Part shown: piece by piece, positions 8,691 to 17,014 of the stretch
Numbering within the stretch: the first letter of the stretch is position 1
Layout: every line of letters starts with the position of its first letter
Notes under the pieces: generated by a model
What the model saw: the letters and a program-made list of their open reading frames with translations, nothing else
What the model was told of the DNA's origin: nothing
The model's database searches: none
Made by a program: the position numbers and the translations under genes
From: Bacteroidota bacterium
Lineage (GTDB): Bacteria; Bacteroidota; Bacteroidia; AKYH767-A; 2013-40CM-41-45
DNA length: 64,000 nucleotides
Reading direction: 5' to 3'
Assembly (NCBI GenBank): GCA_004295015.1
Contig: SHNE01000048.1
Location: forward strand, 1-64,000

Positions 8691-8829
8691 CTGATAACAG
8701 CAGGTTAAATGAGATTGCTGAGACATTGCTTGGCGGCCGATCTGTTAATTTTTTTGATATATTGGCTGGGCCGCCAAAGAAATTTGTAGCTTCGATTTCC
8801 GCTTTTCATTAAGCCGGAATGTTTGCTGC
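8691..8829 (+). repeat. attC-like imperfect palindrome, copy D (complete)
   Basis: AAC at 8696-8698 and GTT at 8821-8823 are again exactly 128 nt apart. The inner stem is CTTGGCGGCC (8729-8738) against GGGCCGCCAAAG (about 8768-8779). The outer arms pair well: AACAGCAGGTTAAATGA against TTCATTAAGCCGGAATGTT. The typical block TTGTAGCTTCGATTTCCGC is present in the 3' half. A short open frame over this element (8624-8812) is an artefact of the repeat. Confidence 0.7.
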
Positions 8830-8945
8830 AATGTTGTGACCTGAACTCAAACAGAACAATTGACTTAAGGCCATACTACATTGCGAACAAACAAAGAAGG
8901 ACGAAATAGAAATAGATCACATAAGACAATTTAATTTAGCCAATT

Positions 8946-9218
8946 ATGAATAGAATCATGACAGTAATTTCACTTTCGGACAGTGGAATTGAAACAATAA
9001 AATCAAATCCTGAATTACCAAGAAAAGAAATGGAATTTGTCAATCAATGGAAACAAGAAAATATTTTGGAAAGCTTTTTTATTTCAGTGACAAAAAAGGA
9101 CGCTGTTCTAATCTTTCAAAATGTTGACGAGGCCAGGACGAAAGAACTTATAGAAATCTTGCCTTACTTTCCATATATGGCAAAAATTGAATACCATAAT
9201 TTGAACAAACAGTTTTAA
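8946..9218 (+). CDS. small muconolactone-isomerase/YCII-like protein
   Basis: This 90-residue cytosolic protein has a beta-alpha-beta-beta-alpha-beta pattern: MTVISLSD strand, long helix RKEMEFVNQWKQENILESFFI, strands with KKDAVLIFQ, helix DEARTKELIEILPY, last strand AKIEYHNL. That suggests a ferredoxin-like dimeric alpha/beta-barrel of the YCII or muconolactone-isomerase type. The E-x-x-x-LPYFPYMAKIEYH ending is typical of these. No catalytic residue can be identified. Translation could instead start at the Met codon at 8958. It follows repeat copy D and is followed by a degenerate repeat, so it sits in a cassette-like slot. Confidence 0.65.
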   Translation: MNRIMTVISLSDSGIETIKSNPELPRKEMEFVNQWKQENILESFFISVTKKDAVLIFQNVDEARTKELIEILPYFPYMAKIEYHNLNKQF

Positions 9219-9287
9219 ACCCAATAACCACACTAGACCATCTTTCTGATTACAATGAAATTTTAAGCAAGGACCTGATAGAAAGCG

Positions 9288-9370
9288 CAGCAGGTAACAG
9301 TACATTTGCACTATGAACATAAAGAGATGTAGCTTCGAACAATAATAATCATTTGGCTCGAATGTTAACC
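9288..9370 (+). repeat. degenerate attC-like element
   Basis: This stretch begins AGCAGGTAACAG, contains GATGTAGCTTCGAA (the block conserved in copies B, D and E) and ends GGCTCGAATGTTAACC, similar to the 3' arm of the complete copies. It is about 45 nt shorter and the inner GC stem is missing. It lies between the stop at 9218 and the ATG at 9427, the position expected for a decayed site. Confidence 0.35.
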
Positions 9371-9426
9371 TTCTTCGCCATAAACGATATAGACAGAAGG
9401 AAAAGCAACACAAAAATTTAGGAATT

Positions 9427-9777
9427 ATGCTTACAGAGATAAATCCAAAGTTACCAATGCGTAACAAAAAATTGACGAAAGAATTCTACACAAACCAATT
9501 GGATTTTAAACTAATTGGAGAATATGATGGATATTTAATCATTGGTAAAGATAAAATTGAAATACACTTTTTTGACTTTAAGAAACTTGATCCAAGGGAA
9601 AACTATGGACAGGTTTATATCAGAACGAATAATATTGACAAGCTTTATCAATCATTTCTTGACAATAAATTACGCATTCTTCCTGGCGGTTATTTAGAAA
9701 CAAAACCATGGGGACAAAGGGAATTTGCCTTGCTTGATCCTGATAATAATTTACTGACCTTTGGACAAAAAATTTAA
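9427..9777 (+). CDS. bleomycin resistance protein-like VOC-family protein
   Basis: This 116-residue protein matches the bleomycin-binding Ble group of the VOC superfamily: PMRNKKLTKEFYTNQLDFKL at the start, IEIHFF mid-way, YIRTNNIDKLYQSF and the closing FALLDPDNNLLTFGQ. Family members work as dimers that sequester bleomycin-type drugs rather than degrade them. A weak AGGA lies just ahead of the ATG. The metallo-beta-lactamase ATG is only 4 nt beyond its stop, implying translational coupling. Drug binding is inferred from family only, and other small VOC functions are possible. Confidence 0.8.
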   Translation: MLTEINPKLPMRNKKLTKEFYTNQLDFKLIGEYDGYLIIGKDKIEIHFFDFKKLDPRENYGQVYIRTNNIDKLYQSFLDNKLRILPGGYLETKPWGQREFALLDPDNNLLTFGQKI

Positions 9778-9781
9778 CTCA

Positions 9782-10540
9782 ATGCATATTTTCAACAAGT
9801 ATTTTTCAATAGTTGTAATCACAACTCTGCTTTTGAATTGTAACTCTACTAAACATTTTGCATTTGAACCAAAGGAAGTATACAAAACCAACAATTTAAT
9901 CATAAATCAAATTTCCGATAATTCATTTACTCATATTTCAAATAAACAAACCAACGAATTTGGTAATGTGCCTTGCAACGGACTGCTGGTTAGAAACAAT
10001 AATGAAGCAATTGTTTTCGACACACCAACCAACGACACAAGTGCAAGAGAATTAATAAAATGGATAAAAGAAACGCTTAACTGTAGAATAAATGCCGTTA
10101 TTCCAACTCATTTTCACGATGATTGTTTAGGTGGACTGAAAGCGTTTGAGGAGAATCAAATTCCTTCTTATTCTAATTATAAAACGATTGAACTTTCGAG
10201 GAAGAATAATTTTGTGGTTCCCGAAAATGGTTTTACAGATTCGCTTATTCTAAAAGTTGGCGATAAAATTGTTATTGCAAAATATTTCGGAGAAGGACAT
10301 ACGATAGACAATGTAGTAGGCTATTTCCCTAGTGAAAATATTATGTTTGGGGGTTGCTTAATTAAAGCATTAAAAGCAGGCAAGGGTTATTTAGGCGATG
10401 CAAATGTAGCAAATTGGTCAATGACAGTTGAAAAGGTAAAAAATGAATATCCAAATGTTGAAATTGTTGTTCCGGGTCATGGGGAATATGGCGACAAGAA
10501 ATTACTTGATTACACGATTAATTTATTCAGGAGACGATAA
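9782..10540 (+). CDS. bla: subclass B1 metallo-beta-lactamase (lipoprotein)
   Basis: The ATG at 9782 is preferred over an in-frame TTG at 9761 that lies inside the preceding gene. The 252-residue product has a lipoprotein signal with Cys after LLLN (about residue 19), so it is probably membrane-anchored in the periplasm. All B1 zinc ligands are visible: His110, His112 and Asp114 (THFHDDCLGG), His173 (GEGHT), Cys192 (GGCLIK, with Lys195 in the substrate-carboxylate position) and His233 (PGHG). That set defines true subclass B1 beta-lactamases of the BcII/CcrA/NDM type rather than generic MBL-fold hydrolases. Hydrolysis of carbapenems and other beta-lactams is expected by family but not shown. 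Confidence 0.9.
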   Translation: MHIFNKYFSIVVITTLLLNCNSTKHFAFEPKEVYKTNNLIINQISDNSFTHISNKQTNEFGNVPCNGLLVRNNNEAIVFDTPTNDTSARELIKWIKETLNCRINAVIPTHFHDDCLGGLKAFEENQIPSYSNYKTIELSRKNNFVVPENGFTDSLILKVGDKIVIAKYFGEGHTIDNVVGYFPSENIMFGGCLIKALKAGKGYLGDANVANWSMTVEKVKNEYPNVEIVVPGHGEYGDKKLLDYTINLFRRR

Positions 10541-10724
10541 AAACGTATATAGTTAATACGGGTTTGGCATAATTGATAGATGTGTTTAAATTAATACTGG
10601 TATTTCTATTTAACATATGTATAGAGCTTAACATTTGTAGTAAGAGTTTTGCCTTTTCACTAAATCTAAAATCATGTAAGGTTTAGTACCGGATTATTTC
10701 CACCCGTTCACAAATTGATAAAGC

Positions 10725-11207
10725 ATGAAGCCAAGAATTGAAAAAATAAAAGAGAAAAAATTAGTAGGCCAGCGTCTGGAAATGAGTTTAGCCGATAATA
10801 AGACCGCTGATCTTTGGAGAAGTTTTATGCCAAGACGAAACAATATATCAAACAAACTGACAAATGATTTTATTTCTATGCAAGTGTATCACCCAACACA
10901 CTTTGCAGATTTTAAGCCGACAAATCATTTTGAGAAATGGGCTAGTGTTGAAGTAAGTGATTTTGACACGGTGCCTGATGATTTGGAAACATTCATATTG
11001 AAGGGTGGATTATATGCGGTATTTGAATACAAAGGTCTAAGCACTGACAATAGCATTTTCAGATACATCTTTGGGACTTGGTTACCGGAATCAGAATATG
11101 ATTTAGACGATAGACCTCACTTTGAAGTTTTAGGCGACAAATACAAAAATAATGACCCGGAATCAGAAGAAGAAATCTGGATTCCAATAAAACCTAGGAT
11201 AAAATAG
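10725..11207 (+). CDS. GyrI-like / AraC-type effector-binding domain protein
   Basis: The 160-residue protein consists only of a GyrI-like small-molecule-binding domain: it opens IEKIKEKKLVGQRLEMSLAD, has FEKWASVEVSDFD and GGLYAVFEYKG in the middle, and ends with SEEEIWIPIKP, the usual final strand of the family. No DNA-binding domain is attached, so it is a stand-alone ligand binder or hydrolase. The 184-nt upstream stretch has no clear repeat. A remnant of a similar C-terminus is seen at 29435-29541. The ligand is unknown. Confidence 0.75.
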   Translation: MKPRIEKIKEKKLVGQRLEMSLADNKTADLWRSFMPRRNNISNKLTNDFISMQVYHPTHFADFKPTNHFEKWASVEVSDFDTVPDDLETFILKGGLYAVFEYKGLSTDNSIFRYIFGTWLPESEYDLDDRPHFEVLGDKYKNNDPESEEEIWIPIKPRIK

Positions 11208-11304
11208 AAAGCAACCGGACGTAGGGACAAACTATCAAAGAACCGATAACACAAGATAGCGGGCATTTATAGAGATTACACTACAATACCAAACAGATAA
11301 ATTA

Positions 11305-11883
11305 ATGGAGAATAAACTACTTGCATATTTTCATAGAATTATGCCTCTTTCTGAAGAAGAAGTTAAGGCCATTGTTGAAACTATGAGTATAAAGCATTAT
11401 AAAAAAGGGACTGTATTACTTAAAGAAGGACAAATTTCTACTGAAGTTTATTTTGTTTTAGAAGGTTGCGTCCGACAATATTATTTAGTTGAAGGTGACG
11501 AAAAAACCAATAATTTTTTTACTGAGGAGCAATGGGTAATTTCTATGAATAGTTTTAATCAGAGTACTCCATCAAATCACTTTTTAGATTGCTGCATGGA
11601 TAGTGATTTGGTTGTTGGAAATAGTGAAAAAGCCGAGAGTCTTTATAAAAGATTTCCAAAACTTGAAACCGTCTCCAGAAAAGTGATGGAAAAAGTATTT
11701 GCAGAGCAGCAAGAAATAATGTCATCATACACTACCGACACGGCTGAACAGCGTTATCTGAAGCTATTAAAATCGCGCCCCGACTTGTTTCAAAAGATAC
11801 CTCAATACCAAATAGCAAGTTATGTAGGTGTTAAACCGGAATCGCTCAGCAGAATAAGAAAAAGACTATTTCGTAAAGAGTAG
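11305..11883 (+). CDS. Crp/Fnr-family transcriptional regulator
   Basis: The 192-residue protein has an N-terminal cyclic-nucleotide-binding-type beta-roll (residues 10-115, with KKGTVLLKEGQISTEVYFVLEGCVR) and a C-terminal helix-turn-helix (about 155-190: QIASYVGVKPESLSRIRKRL). The phosphate-binding cassette of true cAMP receptors is not conserved. This is the common short Bacteroidota Crp-like type, whose ligand is usually unknown. It is the last gene of the plus-strand run before two minus-strand genes. A link to the adenylate cyclase in this window is possible but not supported by the binding-site residues. Confidence 0.85.
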   Translation: MENKLLAYFHRIMPLSEEEVKAIVETMSIKHYKKGTVLLKEGQISTEVYFVLEGCVRQYYLVEGDEKTNNFFTEEQWVISMNSFNQSTPSNHFLDCCMDSDLVVGNSEKAESLYKRFPKLETVSRKVMEKVFAEQQEIMSSYTTDTAEQRYLKLLKSRPDLFQKIPQYQIASYVGVKPESLSRIRKRLFRKE

Positions 11884-12015
11884 TACACTCCTATACATAC
11901 TTTTCCAGTATAATGACTTTTAGATTCCTAAGCATAGGCCAATGATACTTTTCTTGATAGAGGAGAATTGATATTTTTAATTTTAATTTTAATCTATGTC
12001 TGATGGATTAAAGTA

Positions 12016-12402
12016 TTATGCTTTGATAAATTTTATTGGTTTCAGTTTCAGGTAGAAATACAATGCAAGCAAAATATCTATTGTTATACAAAATATGTCG
12101 TAGCCATGTGGTGCAACTGAGCTTACATAGGGAAACACAACATCCCAGAGTCCGTGGAGCGCAAGCCCTGCCACAATGAGCATATAATTTTTCTTGTAGC
12201 CCCAATAAGCGAGAAATAAAAAGAATGATGCTCCGGGAATGGTAAGCATAAGGGAGTGGGGATCAATGGAAAACCCTATATAAATAAATGGTATGACTGC
12301 TAAGTTCAGTGAAGCGAAGAACGTCAAATCAATTTTTTTGAATATCTCAGCGAAAGCAATTATAGCTGCTGCAGTAATAAATCCTATACTTAATGCTATC
12401 AT
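12016..12402 (-). CDS. DUF6010-family membrane protein
   Basis: The 128-residue protein is almost entirely hydrophobic, with four predicted transmembrane helices. Conserved polar positions sit in the second half (ALHGLWDVVFPY and APHGYDIFCI). I recall this pattern as the DUF6010 family, whose role is unknown. It lies 11 nt after the dehydrogenase on the same strand, so the two form an operon. Inner-membrane location is expected. Confidence 0.7.
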   Translation of the reverse strand: MIALSIGFITAAAIIAFAEIFKKIDLTFFASLNLAVIPFIYIGFSIDPHSLMLTIPGASFFLFLAYWGYKKNYMLIVAGLALHGLWDVVFPYVSSVAPHGYDIFCITIDILLALYFYLKLKPIKFIKA

Positions 12403-12413
12403 GTTTTCGATTC

Positions 12414-13367
12414 TTAAACGTTAATGATGATGTTCCCTTTTTTATGCCCTTTTTCAGCATAAGCGTGTGCTTCTGCAATTTTCTCCAAAGGATAAGTTCT
12501 GTCAATTACTGGCTTAAGCCTGCCTGTTTCAATGAGCCCCTTGAGGAAAATAATATCTGCTGCTGTATGACCAATTACACCTGTCATAACCTTTTTACTG
12601 CTTGTTTTGGAAATCCATAATCCTTGGAGCATTTCCGAAATTCCTGCTGCGCTTAGAATCATTATTCCATTTTTATTAAGAGACTTTATGGCTTTTGGAA
12701 CAGATATTGCTTTCACAGTATCAAAAATCACATCATAAGTTTCTCCGTTTTGAGTAAAATCTTGTTTTGTATAATCAATTACATTGTCTGCACCGATAGA
12801 TTTTACCAAATCCATATTCGCTGTGCTGCATACACCGGTTACATGAGCACCAAATGACTTTGCTATTTGAACAGCTGAACTGCCTACAGCACCTGAAGCA
12901 CCTATTACAAGTACTTTCTGACCTGGTTTTATCATTGCCTTTTTTATAAAATGATATGCTGTAACTCCACCAAAAGGAATGACGGCTGCTTCACCGTGCG
13001 AAACATTGGCAGGTTTTAATGCTATGGATGCATTTTCAGGCAGACTTTTGTATTCAGCGTAGGAACCAAAATTCATGTCTGTATGACCAAAGACGGTGTC
13101 TCCAATTTTGAATTTTTTTACATCTTTCCCTATACCTTCCACATCACCTGAAAAAACACTGCCTAGAATATTGATTTTAGGTTTTATGAAACCAAAAATG
13201 AATCTGACAGCAAATGGGTCCGCTTTTCTTAGCCTTACATCACCTGAATTTACGGCTGTGGCTTTTATTCGTATAAGAATTTCATTGCCCTTTGGGCTAG
13301 GCATGGCTACTTCTTTAATTTGCAGGACATCCGGTGCGCCGTATTGGGTATAAACTATTGCTTTCAT
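12414..13367 (-). CDS. NAD(P)-dependent medium-chain (quinone-oxidoreductase-like) dehydrogenase
   Basis: The 317-residue cytosolic enzyme is a complete zinc-independent MDR protein. The GroES-like N-terminal domain starts MKAIVYTQYGAPDVLQIKEV, and the Rossmann nucleotide-binding segment GASGAVGSSAVQIAKSFGAHV lies near residue 150. The Cys/His zinc ligands of classical alcohol dehydrogenases are absent, as in quinone oxidoreductases. It would reduce small enones or quinones with NADPH. The first gene of the two-gene minus operon, it is unlikely to be a cassette because it opposes the neighbouring plus-strand genes. Confidence 0.85.
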   Translation of the reverse strand: MKAIVYTQYGAPDVLQIKEVAMPSPKGNEILIRIKATAVNSGDVRLRKADPFAVRFIFGFIKPKINILGSVFSGDVEGIGKDVKKFKIGDTVFGHTDMNFGSYAEYKSLPENASIALKPANVSHGEAAVIPFGGVTAYHFIKKAMIKPGQKVLVIGASGAVGSSAVQIAKSFGAHVTGVCSTANMDLVKSIGADNVIDYTKQDFTQNGETYDVIFDTVKAISVPKAIKSLNKNGIMILSAAGISEMLQGLWISKTSSKKVMTGVIGHTAADIIFLKGLIETGRLKPVIDRTYPLEKIAEAHAYAEKGHKKGNIIINV

Positions 13368-13814
13368 TTTTGTATGTGTTTCGGTTTTATGATTATTTCT
13401 GAGATCAAAAGTAGTTGCGACTTATTGAAATTTCATTGACTTTGGTTAAGAAATAAAATACTAGATTAAGACATTTAAAAAACGACGAAAAGCCACAACA
13501 AATTAAAGAAATTGTCGCTTCTTTGTTAATAGAAGCTAAGTTTTTGATTAAATTGTAACTCTTGTTGGAAGGTTTGTGCTCCGAAGACTGCCTGATAGTA
13601 AAGTCCGAAATCGATTGAGGCAATATTAAACATAGGTGAGAAATGAAGCAGACACTATTAGCAATTATTAACTTTTTAACCGTATTGAATTCAAAAAAAC
13701 AGCCTATTGAAAGTATGCGTTTAAATGATGAGTTCTATTGCTAATCAGAATTGATATTATAAATTTAACTAACTGTACAAGCGGTAAACACCCTTTATTT
13801 AAAACGCTAAAAAT
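13368..13814. other. 447-nt intergenic stretch with possible gene debris
   Basis: No intact gene. On the plus strand, about 13453-13620 reads RLRHLKNDEKPQQIKEIVAS.. and continues in the same frame past a stop with LLLEGLCSEDCLIVKSEID. This may be the decayed tail of a small helical protein. A minus-strand open frame over the same bases (13405-13623) has no recognisable features. No clear repeat copy is present. Confidence 0.35.
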
Positions 13815-14234
13815 ATGAGATCAAAATTTATTCTTGTGTCAATCTTGAGTATGTTGTATTCGATTTTTATTTTTTCTCAATCAGATAAGGCTATTATTGA
13901 TTTTTTGCGTGAAGGATACTGGATTGAATTCAAAAAAGTAGAAGGGAAGTCTACCGGATGGCAACCTAGATCAGATGAACTTGTGTTTACTGATAATGGT
14001 ATAGTGTCCAAAATATTTAAAAGCAAGGAAAAATTTAAATTGTCGGAGTATAGTATGAAACCTCGATATAAGGAGAATGAAACCATTATAATTTTTGAAG
14101 CAACAGGTAAAAATAAGGGCGGTTCCATTTTGCATTGGTCCGGCATGGTAGACGGTTCAAAGATTGAAGGGACATTAAAATGGACTAATCAGTCCGGGAC
14201 TCAATTTTATACTTTCAGTGGCGGAAGAAAATGA
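13815..14234 (+). CDS. exported protein of unknown function
   Basis: The 139-residue product has a signal peptide (residues 1-22, ending FIFSQ). The mature domain is beta-rich with alternating aromatic and charged residues (YWIEFKKVEG, DELVFTDNGIVSKIF, ILHWSGMVDGSKIEGTLKWT). Such a pattern suits a small lipocalin-like or beta-sandwich periplasmic protein in which the signal GxxxGTLKW lies near the end. No catalytic motif or named family is recognised. It stands alone with long spacers on both sides, consistent with a captured single gene. Confidence 0.6.
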   Translation: MRSKFILVSILSMLYSIFIFSQSDKAIIDFLREGYWIEFKKVEGKSTGWQPRSDELVFTDNGIVSKIFKSKEKFKLSEYSMKPRYKENETIIIFEATGKNKGGSILHWSGMVDGSKIEGTLKWTNQSGTQFYTFSGGRK

Positions 14235-14570
14235 ATTGTTAGTGCCATCACCCGTAAATTATGTCGTTCAGCATACATTGTTTGCTTGTACTAAAAGGCC
14301 CCTGAATGTAGAAAGAAATGTAAAATGGAGGAATTTTAAAAAAGACCGGGTCTCACTTCATAGTTGGAATTTTTAGCCATAATTTCTGACCTTGAAGAAT
14401 GAAGAATATATTGAAAAATACTATCGTCTTTATTTGATAGAGAACAAATAAGGTTTAACTTTTTGACCCTCCAGACCTTTTAGTTTAGCAAATTCAGCTA
14501 AAGCAATGGAATACTATAAATATCATTGCTGAGTTTCACTCAACAGCTTTAATTTTCGTTATTTTACAGA
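14235..14570. other. 336-nt intergenic stretch, no gene seen
   Basis: AT-rich sequence with no plausible open frame, hairpin terminator or complete repeat copy. It begins ATTGTTAGTGCC shortly after the stop, faintly like a repeat end but without a partner arm. A TAATTTTC near 14548 is a 7-of-8 match to the -7 promoter element for the helicase, without a convincing -33. Confidence 0.3.
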
Positions 14571-15926
14571 ATGAATACTTTCGATGATTTCAAGATCAAA
14601 AAACAATTACTTAATGCCATTGCCGATTTAGGGTTTGAAAAACCAACACCAATTCAACTAGAATCATATTCTACAATTCTCGGAGGCTCTGATTTCGTGG
14701 GAATTGCTCAAACAGGAACCGGTAAGACAATCGCATACCTGCTTCCAATCTTGCAGGATTTAACGTATTCAGACCAAGCACAGCCCAGAGTATTAATCCT
14801 TGCTCCGACAAGAGAACTGGTCGTTCAGATAGTGGAGCAAATTGAAAAATTATCATCTTACCTCAGTGTGAGAGTATTAGGTGTTTATGGAGGTACGAAT
14901 AATATGAATTCCCAAAAGCAGGCCATTGCAAAAGGCTTGGATATTATTGTTGGTACCCCTACAAGACTTTATGACCTGGCCCTTACCAATGTTCTGCGAC
15001 TAAAATCTATAAAGAAACTGATCATTGATGAGGTTGACATTATGCTTGATTTTGGTTACAAAACTCAACTGAAAAACCTCTTTGAACATTTACCGGTTAA
15101 ACGACAAAACATTCTCTTTTCTGCCACGATGACTACATATGTAGATGAATTGATCGATGGTTTTCTGATTAATCCTGTTAAGAAAACCATATCTATTAGC
15201 GGTACTCCGCTGGAGAATATTCGTCAGGAATCTTTTTGCGTGCATAATTTTTATACAAAGGTTAACTTGTTAAACCACTTATTAAAAGATAAAAACGAAT
15301 ACAATAAAGTCTTGATTTTTGTAGCCGGCAAGCTTAGTGCTGATTTACTGTATGAAACATTAAATTTTAAATCTGAGACTTCTGTTATTCATGCAAATAA
15401 AACAGATAATCATCGTTCTAATTCAATAGAAAAATTTGTAAATGGTACGAGTAGAATACTTATTGCAACTGATGTGATAGCCCGCGGAATTGATATAGAT
15501 AATATTTCTTTCGTTATCAGTTTTGATACACCCTCTTACCCTGAAAATTATATTCACCGCATCGGAAGAACCGGGAGAGCAGAGCAGCAAGGAAGTGCCA
15601 TTCTTTTTTATACGGAGAAGGAGAAAGCGCAAAAAATTGCGATAGAAAGTTTGATGAACTATACTATTCCTTTCAAGGAATTTCCAGAAGAAGTGGAGAT
15701 AAATCCGCAGCTTAGTCCTGAGGAAAAACCGAAACTTTTGGATGAAGATGATTCGGCACATAAAAAGTCACTAATCGAGGTTGGGGCTGCATTTCATGAG
15801 AAATCAGCTAAGAATAGCAAGGAAAAAACCGAAAGAATAAGTTACAAGAGAAAATTGAAAGAGAAGTACAAAAAACCTCTCAGGCGTGGCGACAAAATTC
15901 AGAATTTGAAAAAGAAAAAAAGATAA
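14571..15926 (+). CDS. DEAD-box-family RNA helicase with a DEVD motif II
   Basis: The 451-residue protein has the full SF2 RNA-helicase layout: Q motif (FEKPTPIQ), motif I AQTGTGKT (46-53), PTREL, Ib TPTRL, motif II at 153-156, SAT (motif III), the RecA-like second domain with VIARGIDIDN and motif VI HRIGRTGRAE, then a basic, Lys/Arg-rich tail. Motif II is DEVD instead of DEAD, an uncommon substitution that keeps the catalytic Asp-Glu pair. It should act in the cytosol on RNA duplexes (ribosome assembly, cold adaptation or mRNA decay). It is monocistronic. Confidence 0.92.
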   Translation: MNTFDDFKIKKQLLNAIADLGFEKPTPIQLESYSTILGGSDFVGIAQTGTGKTIAYLLPILQDLTYSDQAQPRVLILAPTRELVVQIVEQIEKLSSYLSVRVLGVYGGTNNMNSQKQAIAKGLDIIVGTPTRLYDLALTNVLRLKSIKKLIIDEVDIMLDFGYKTQLKNLFEHLPVKRQNILFSATMTTYVDELIDGFLINPVKKTISISGTPLENIRQESFCVHNFYTKVNLLNHLLKDKNEYNKVLIFVAGKLSADLLYETLNFKSETSVIHANKTDNHRSNSIEKFVNGTSRILIATDVIARGIDIDNISFVISFDTPSYPENYIHRIGRTGRAEQQGSAILFYTEKEKAQKIAIESLMNYTIPFKEFPEEVEINPQLSPEEKPKLLDEDDSAHKKSLIEVGAAFHEKSAKNSKEKTERISYKRKLKEKYKKPLRRGDKIQNLKKKKR

Positions 15927-16140
15927 TGGTATTTTATTTGTTCTTCCGGAGATGATAAATTACTGCTTGAAGTTGAATCCTTAAAAAATTGTAATTATTT
16001 GAATGAGCTAAGAGGATGATGGACCCAAATTTCAACTCGTCGAGGTTTCGCATAATGTGGAGTTCTTTTGTTGAATAAAATTTTTACAATTCTTTCGCTT
16101 ACCAAAAACTCCTAAATCATTAAGTACAATCTTCAAACCA

Positions 16141-16803
16141 ATGTATAAAATTTTAGTACTGGCAGGCTTTTGTTCCGTTTCTTCTGCACATGCTCAATCT
16201 ATAGAAACAGGTGGCGGATTAAACCGAAATAAATTTTATACCTGGAAGCAGGATGAAGGCCACTCTGCTACTGAATATCATGCAGGAAACGGATTTTCGT
16301 TTTTCTTGAGTGTGGAAGACACAATTTTGAGGAATGTTTTTGTGAAATTTTCCTTGGTGCTTGACAAGTACTATGGCGCATTATCTACTACCGCTGGTGG
16401 GCAAGCAGGGTCCAGCGAAACTTACGCGGATGTCAGCAAAACAACATTAGGATTAGCTTTCTATCCCTTTAATTATAAGTTTTTGAAGTCCGCATTTATA
16501 AATGTTGGGCTGTCCTATAGTTTATTGTTGAATCAGGAAATGGAAGGATATCATTCTTGGTGGTACCTTGGTACTAGCAGTAGTGGCTACGACAGTTTGG
16601 ATAGCATCTCCGATAAATATAAAAACAAATCTGTATTTTCAGCCATTGCTCGTATCGCCTACAAAATTCCTGTGACTGACTCATGGCAGATTGTGCCTCA
16701 ATACACAATGACTTTTGGTTTTAGCAAAGAATTTATTAATCTTGAAGCCGATACTAAGGCATTTCGACATACTTTTGCTCTGGGAATAAGTCGAAGTTTA
16801 TAG
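16141..16803 (+). CDS. outer-membrane beta-barrel-like protein
   Basis: The 220-residue protein has a signal peptide (residues 1-18, AHAQ). The rest alternates hydrophobic and polar residues in amphipathic strands separated by Gly/Asn turns, ending with a strand close to the C-terminus (FRHTFALGISRSL). This is the pattern of a small (8-10-strand) porin-like or opacity-type barrel common in Bacteroidota. No specific family could be named. A decayed attC-like repeat starts 10 nt after its stop, so it may be a captured gene. Confidence 0.6.
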   Translation: MYKILVLAGFCSVSSAHAQSIETGGGLNRNKFYTWKQDEGHSATEYHAGNGFSFFLSVEDTILRNVFVKFSLVLDKYYGALSTTAGGQAGSSETYADVSKTTLGLAFYPFNYKFLKSAFINVGLSYSLLLNQEMEGYHSWWYLGTSSSGYDSLDSISDKYKNKSVFSAIARIAYKIPVTDSWQIVPQYTMTFGFSKEFINLEADTKAFRHTFALGISRSL

Positions 16804-16812
16804 AAAACGAAC

Positions 16813-16943
16813 TGCCCTAAGACATTGTCTTACATTACTTGGCTGCATTTTGAATATAGGGTTGAAAAGCCATGTATTTATTTTTGTTACTGCCAATAAT
16901 TTTGTAGCTTCGAATTACGCCAATCAGCAACCCGAACTATAAC
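16813..16943 (+). repeat. attC-like palindrome, copy E (decayed)
   Basis: The 3' part is close to the complete copies: TTTTGTAGCTTCGAATTACG then CCAATCAGCAACCCGAACTA. The 5' part (CCCTAAGACATTG..ACATTACTTGGCTG) is recognisable but altered. The AAC is interrupted (TAAGAC), the 3' GTT is lost (GAACTATAACC), and the GC-rich inner stem is degraded to TTGGCTGC/ACTGCCAA. It would probably no longer recombine. Confidence 0.5.
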
Positions 16944-17014
16944 CAAAACTGATTGACAAAAATTGGCTTAGTTCCATAAAAGACATTAGAATATTAGATT
17001 TATATATAATACAC

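Noticed and set aside
8624-8812. 62-aa open frame on the plus strand
   Set aside because: It lies across the palindromic repeat copy D and follows the repeat, not a protein family.
13405-13623. 72-aa minus-strand open frame
   Set aside because: No signal, no family; the plus strand over the same bases looks like old coding debris instead.
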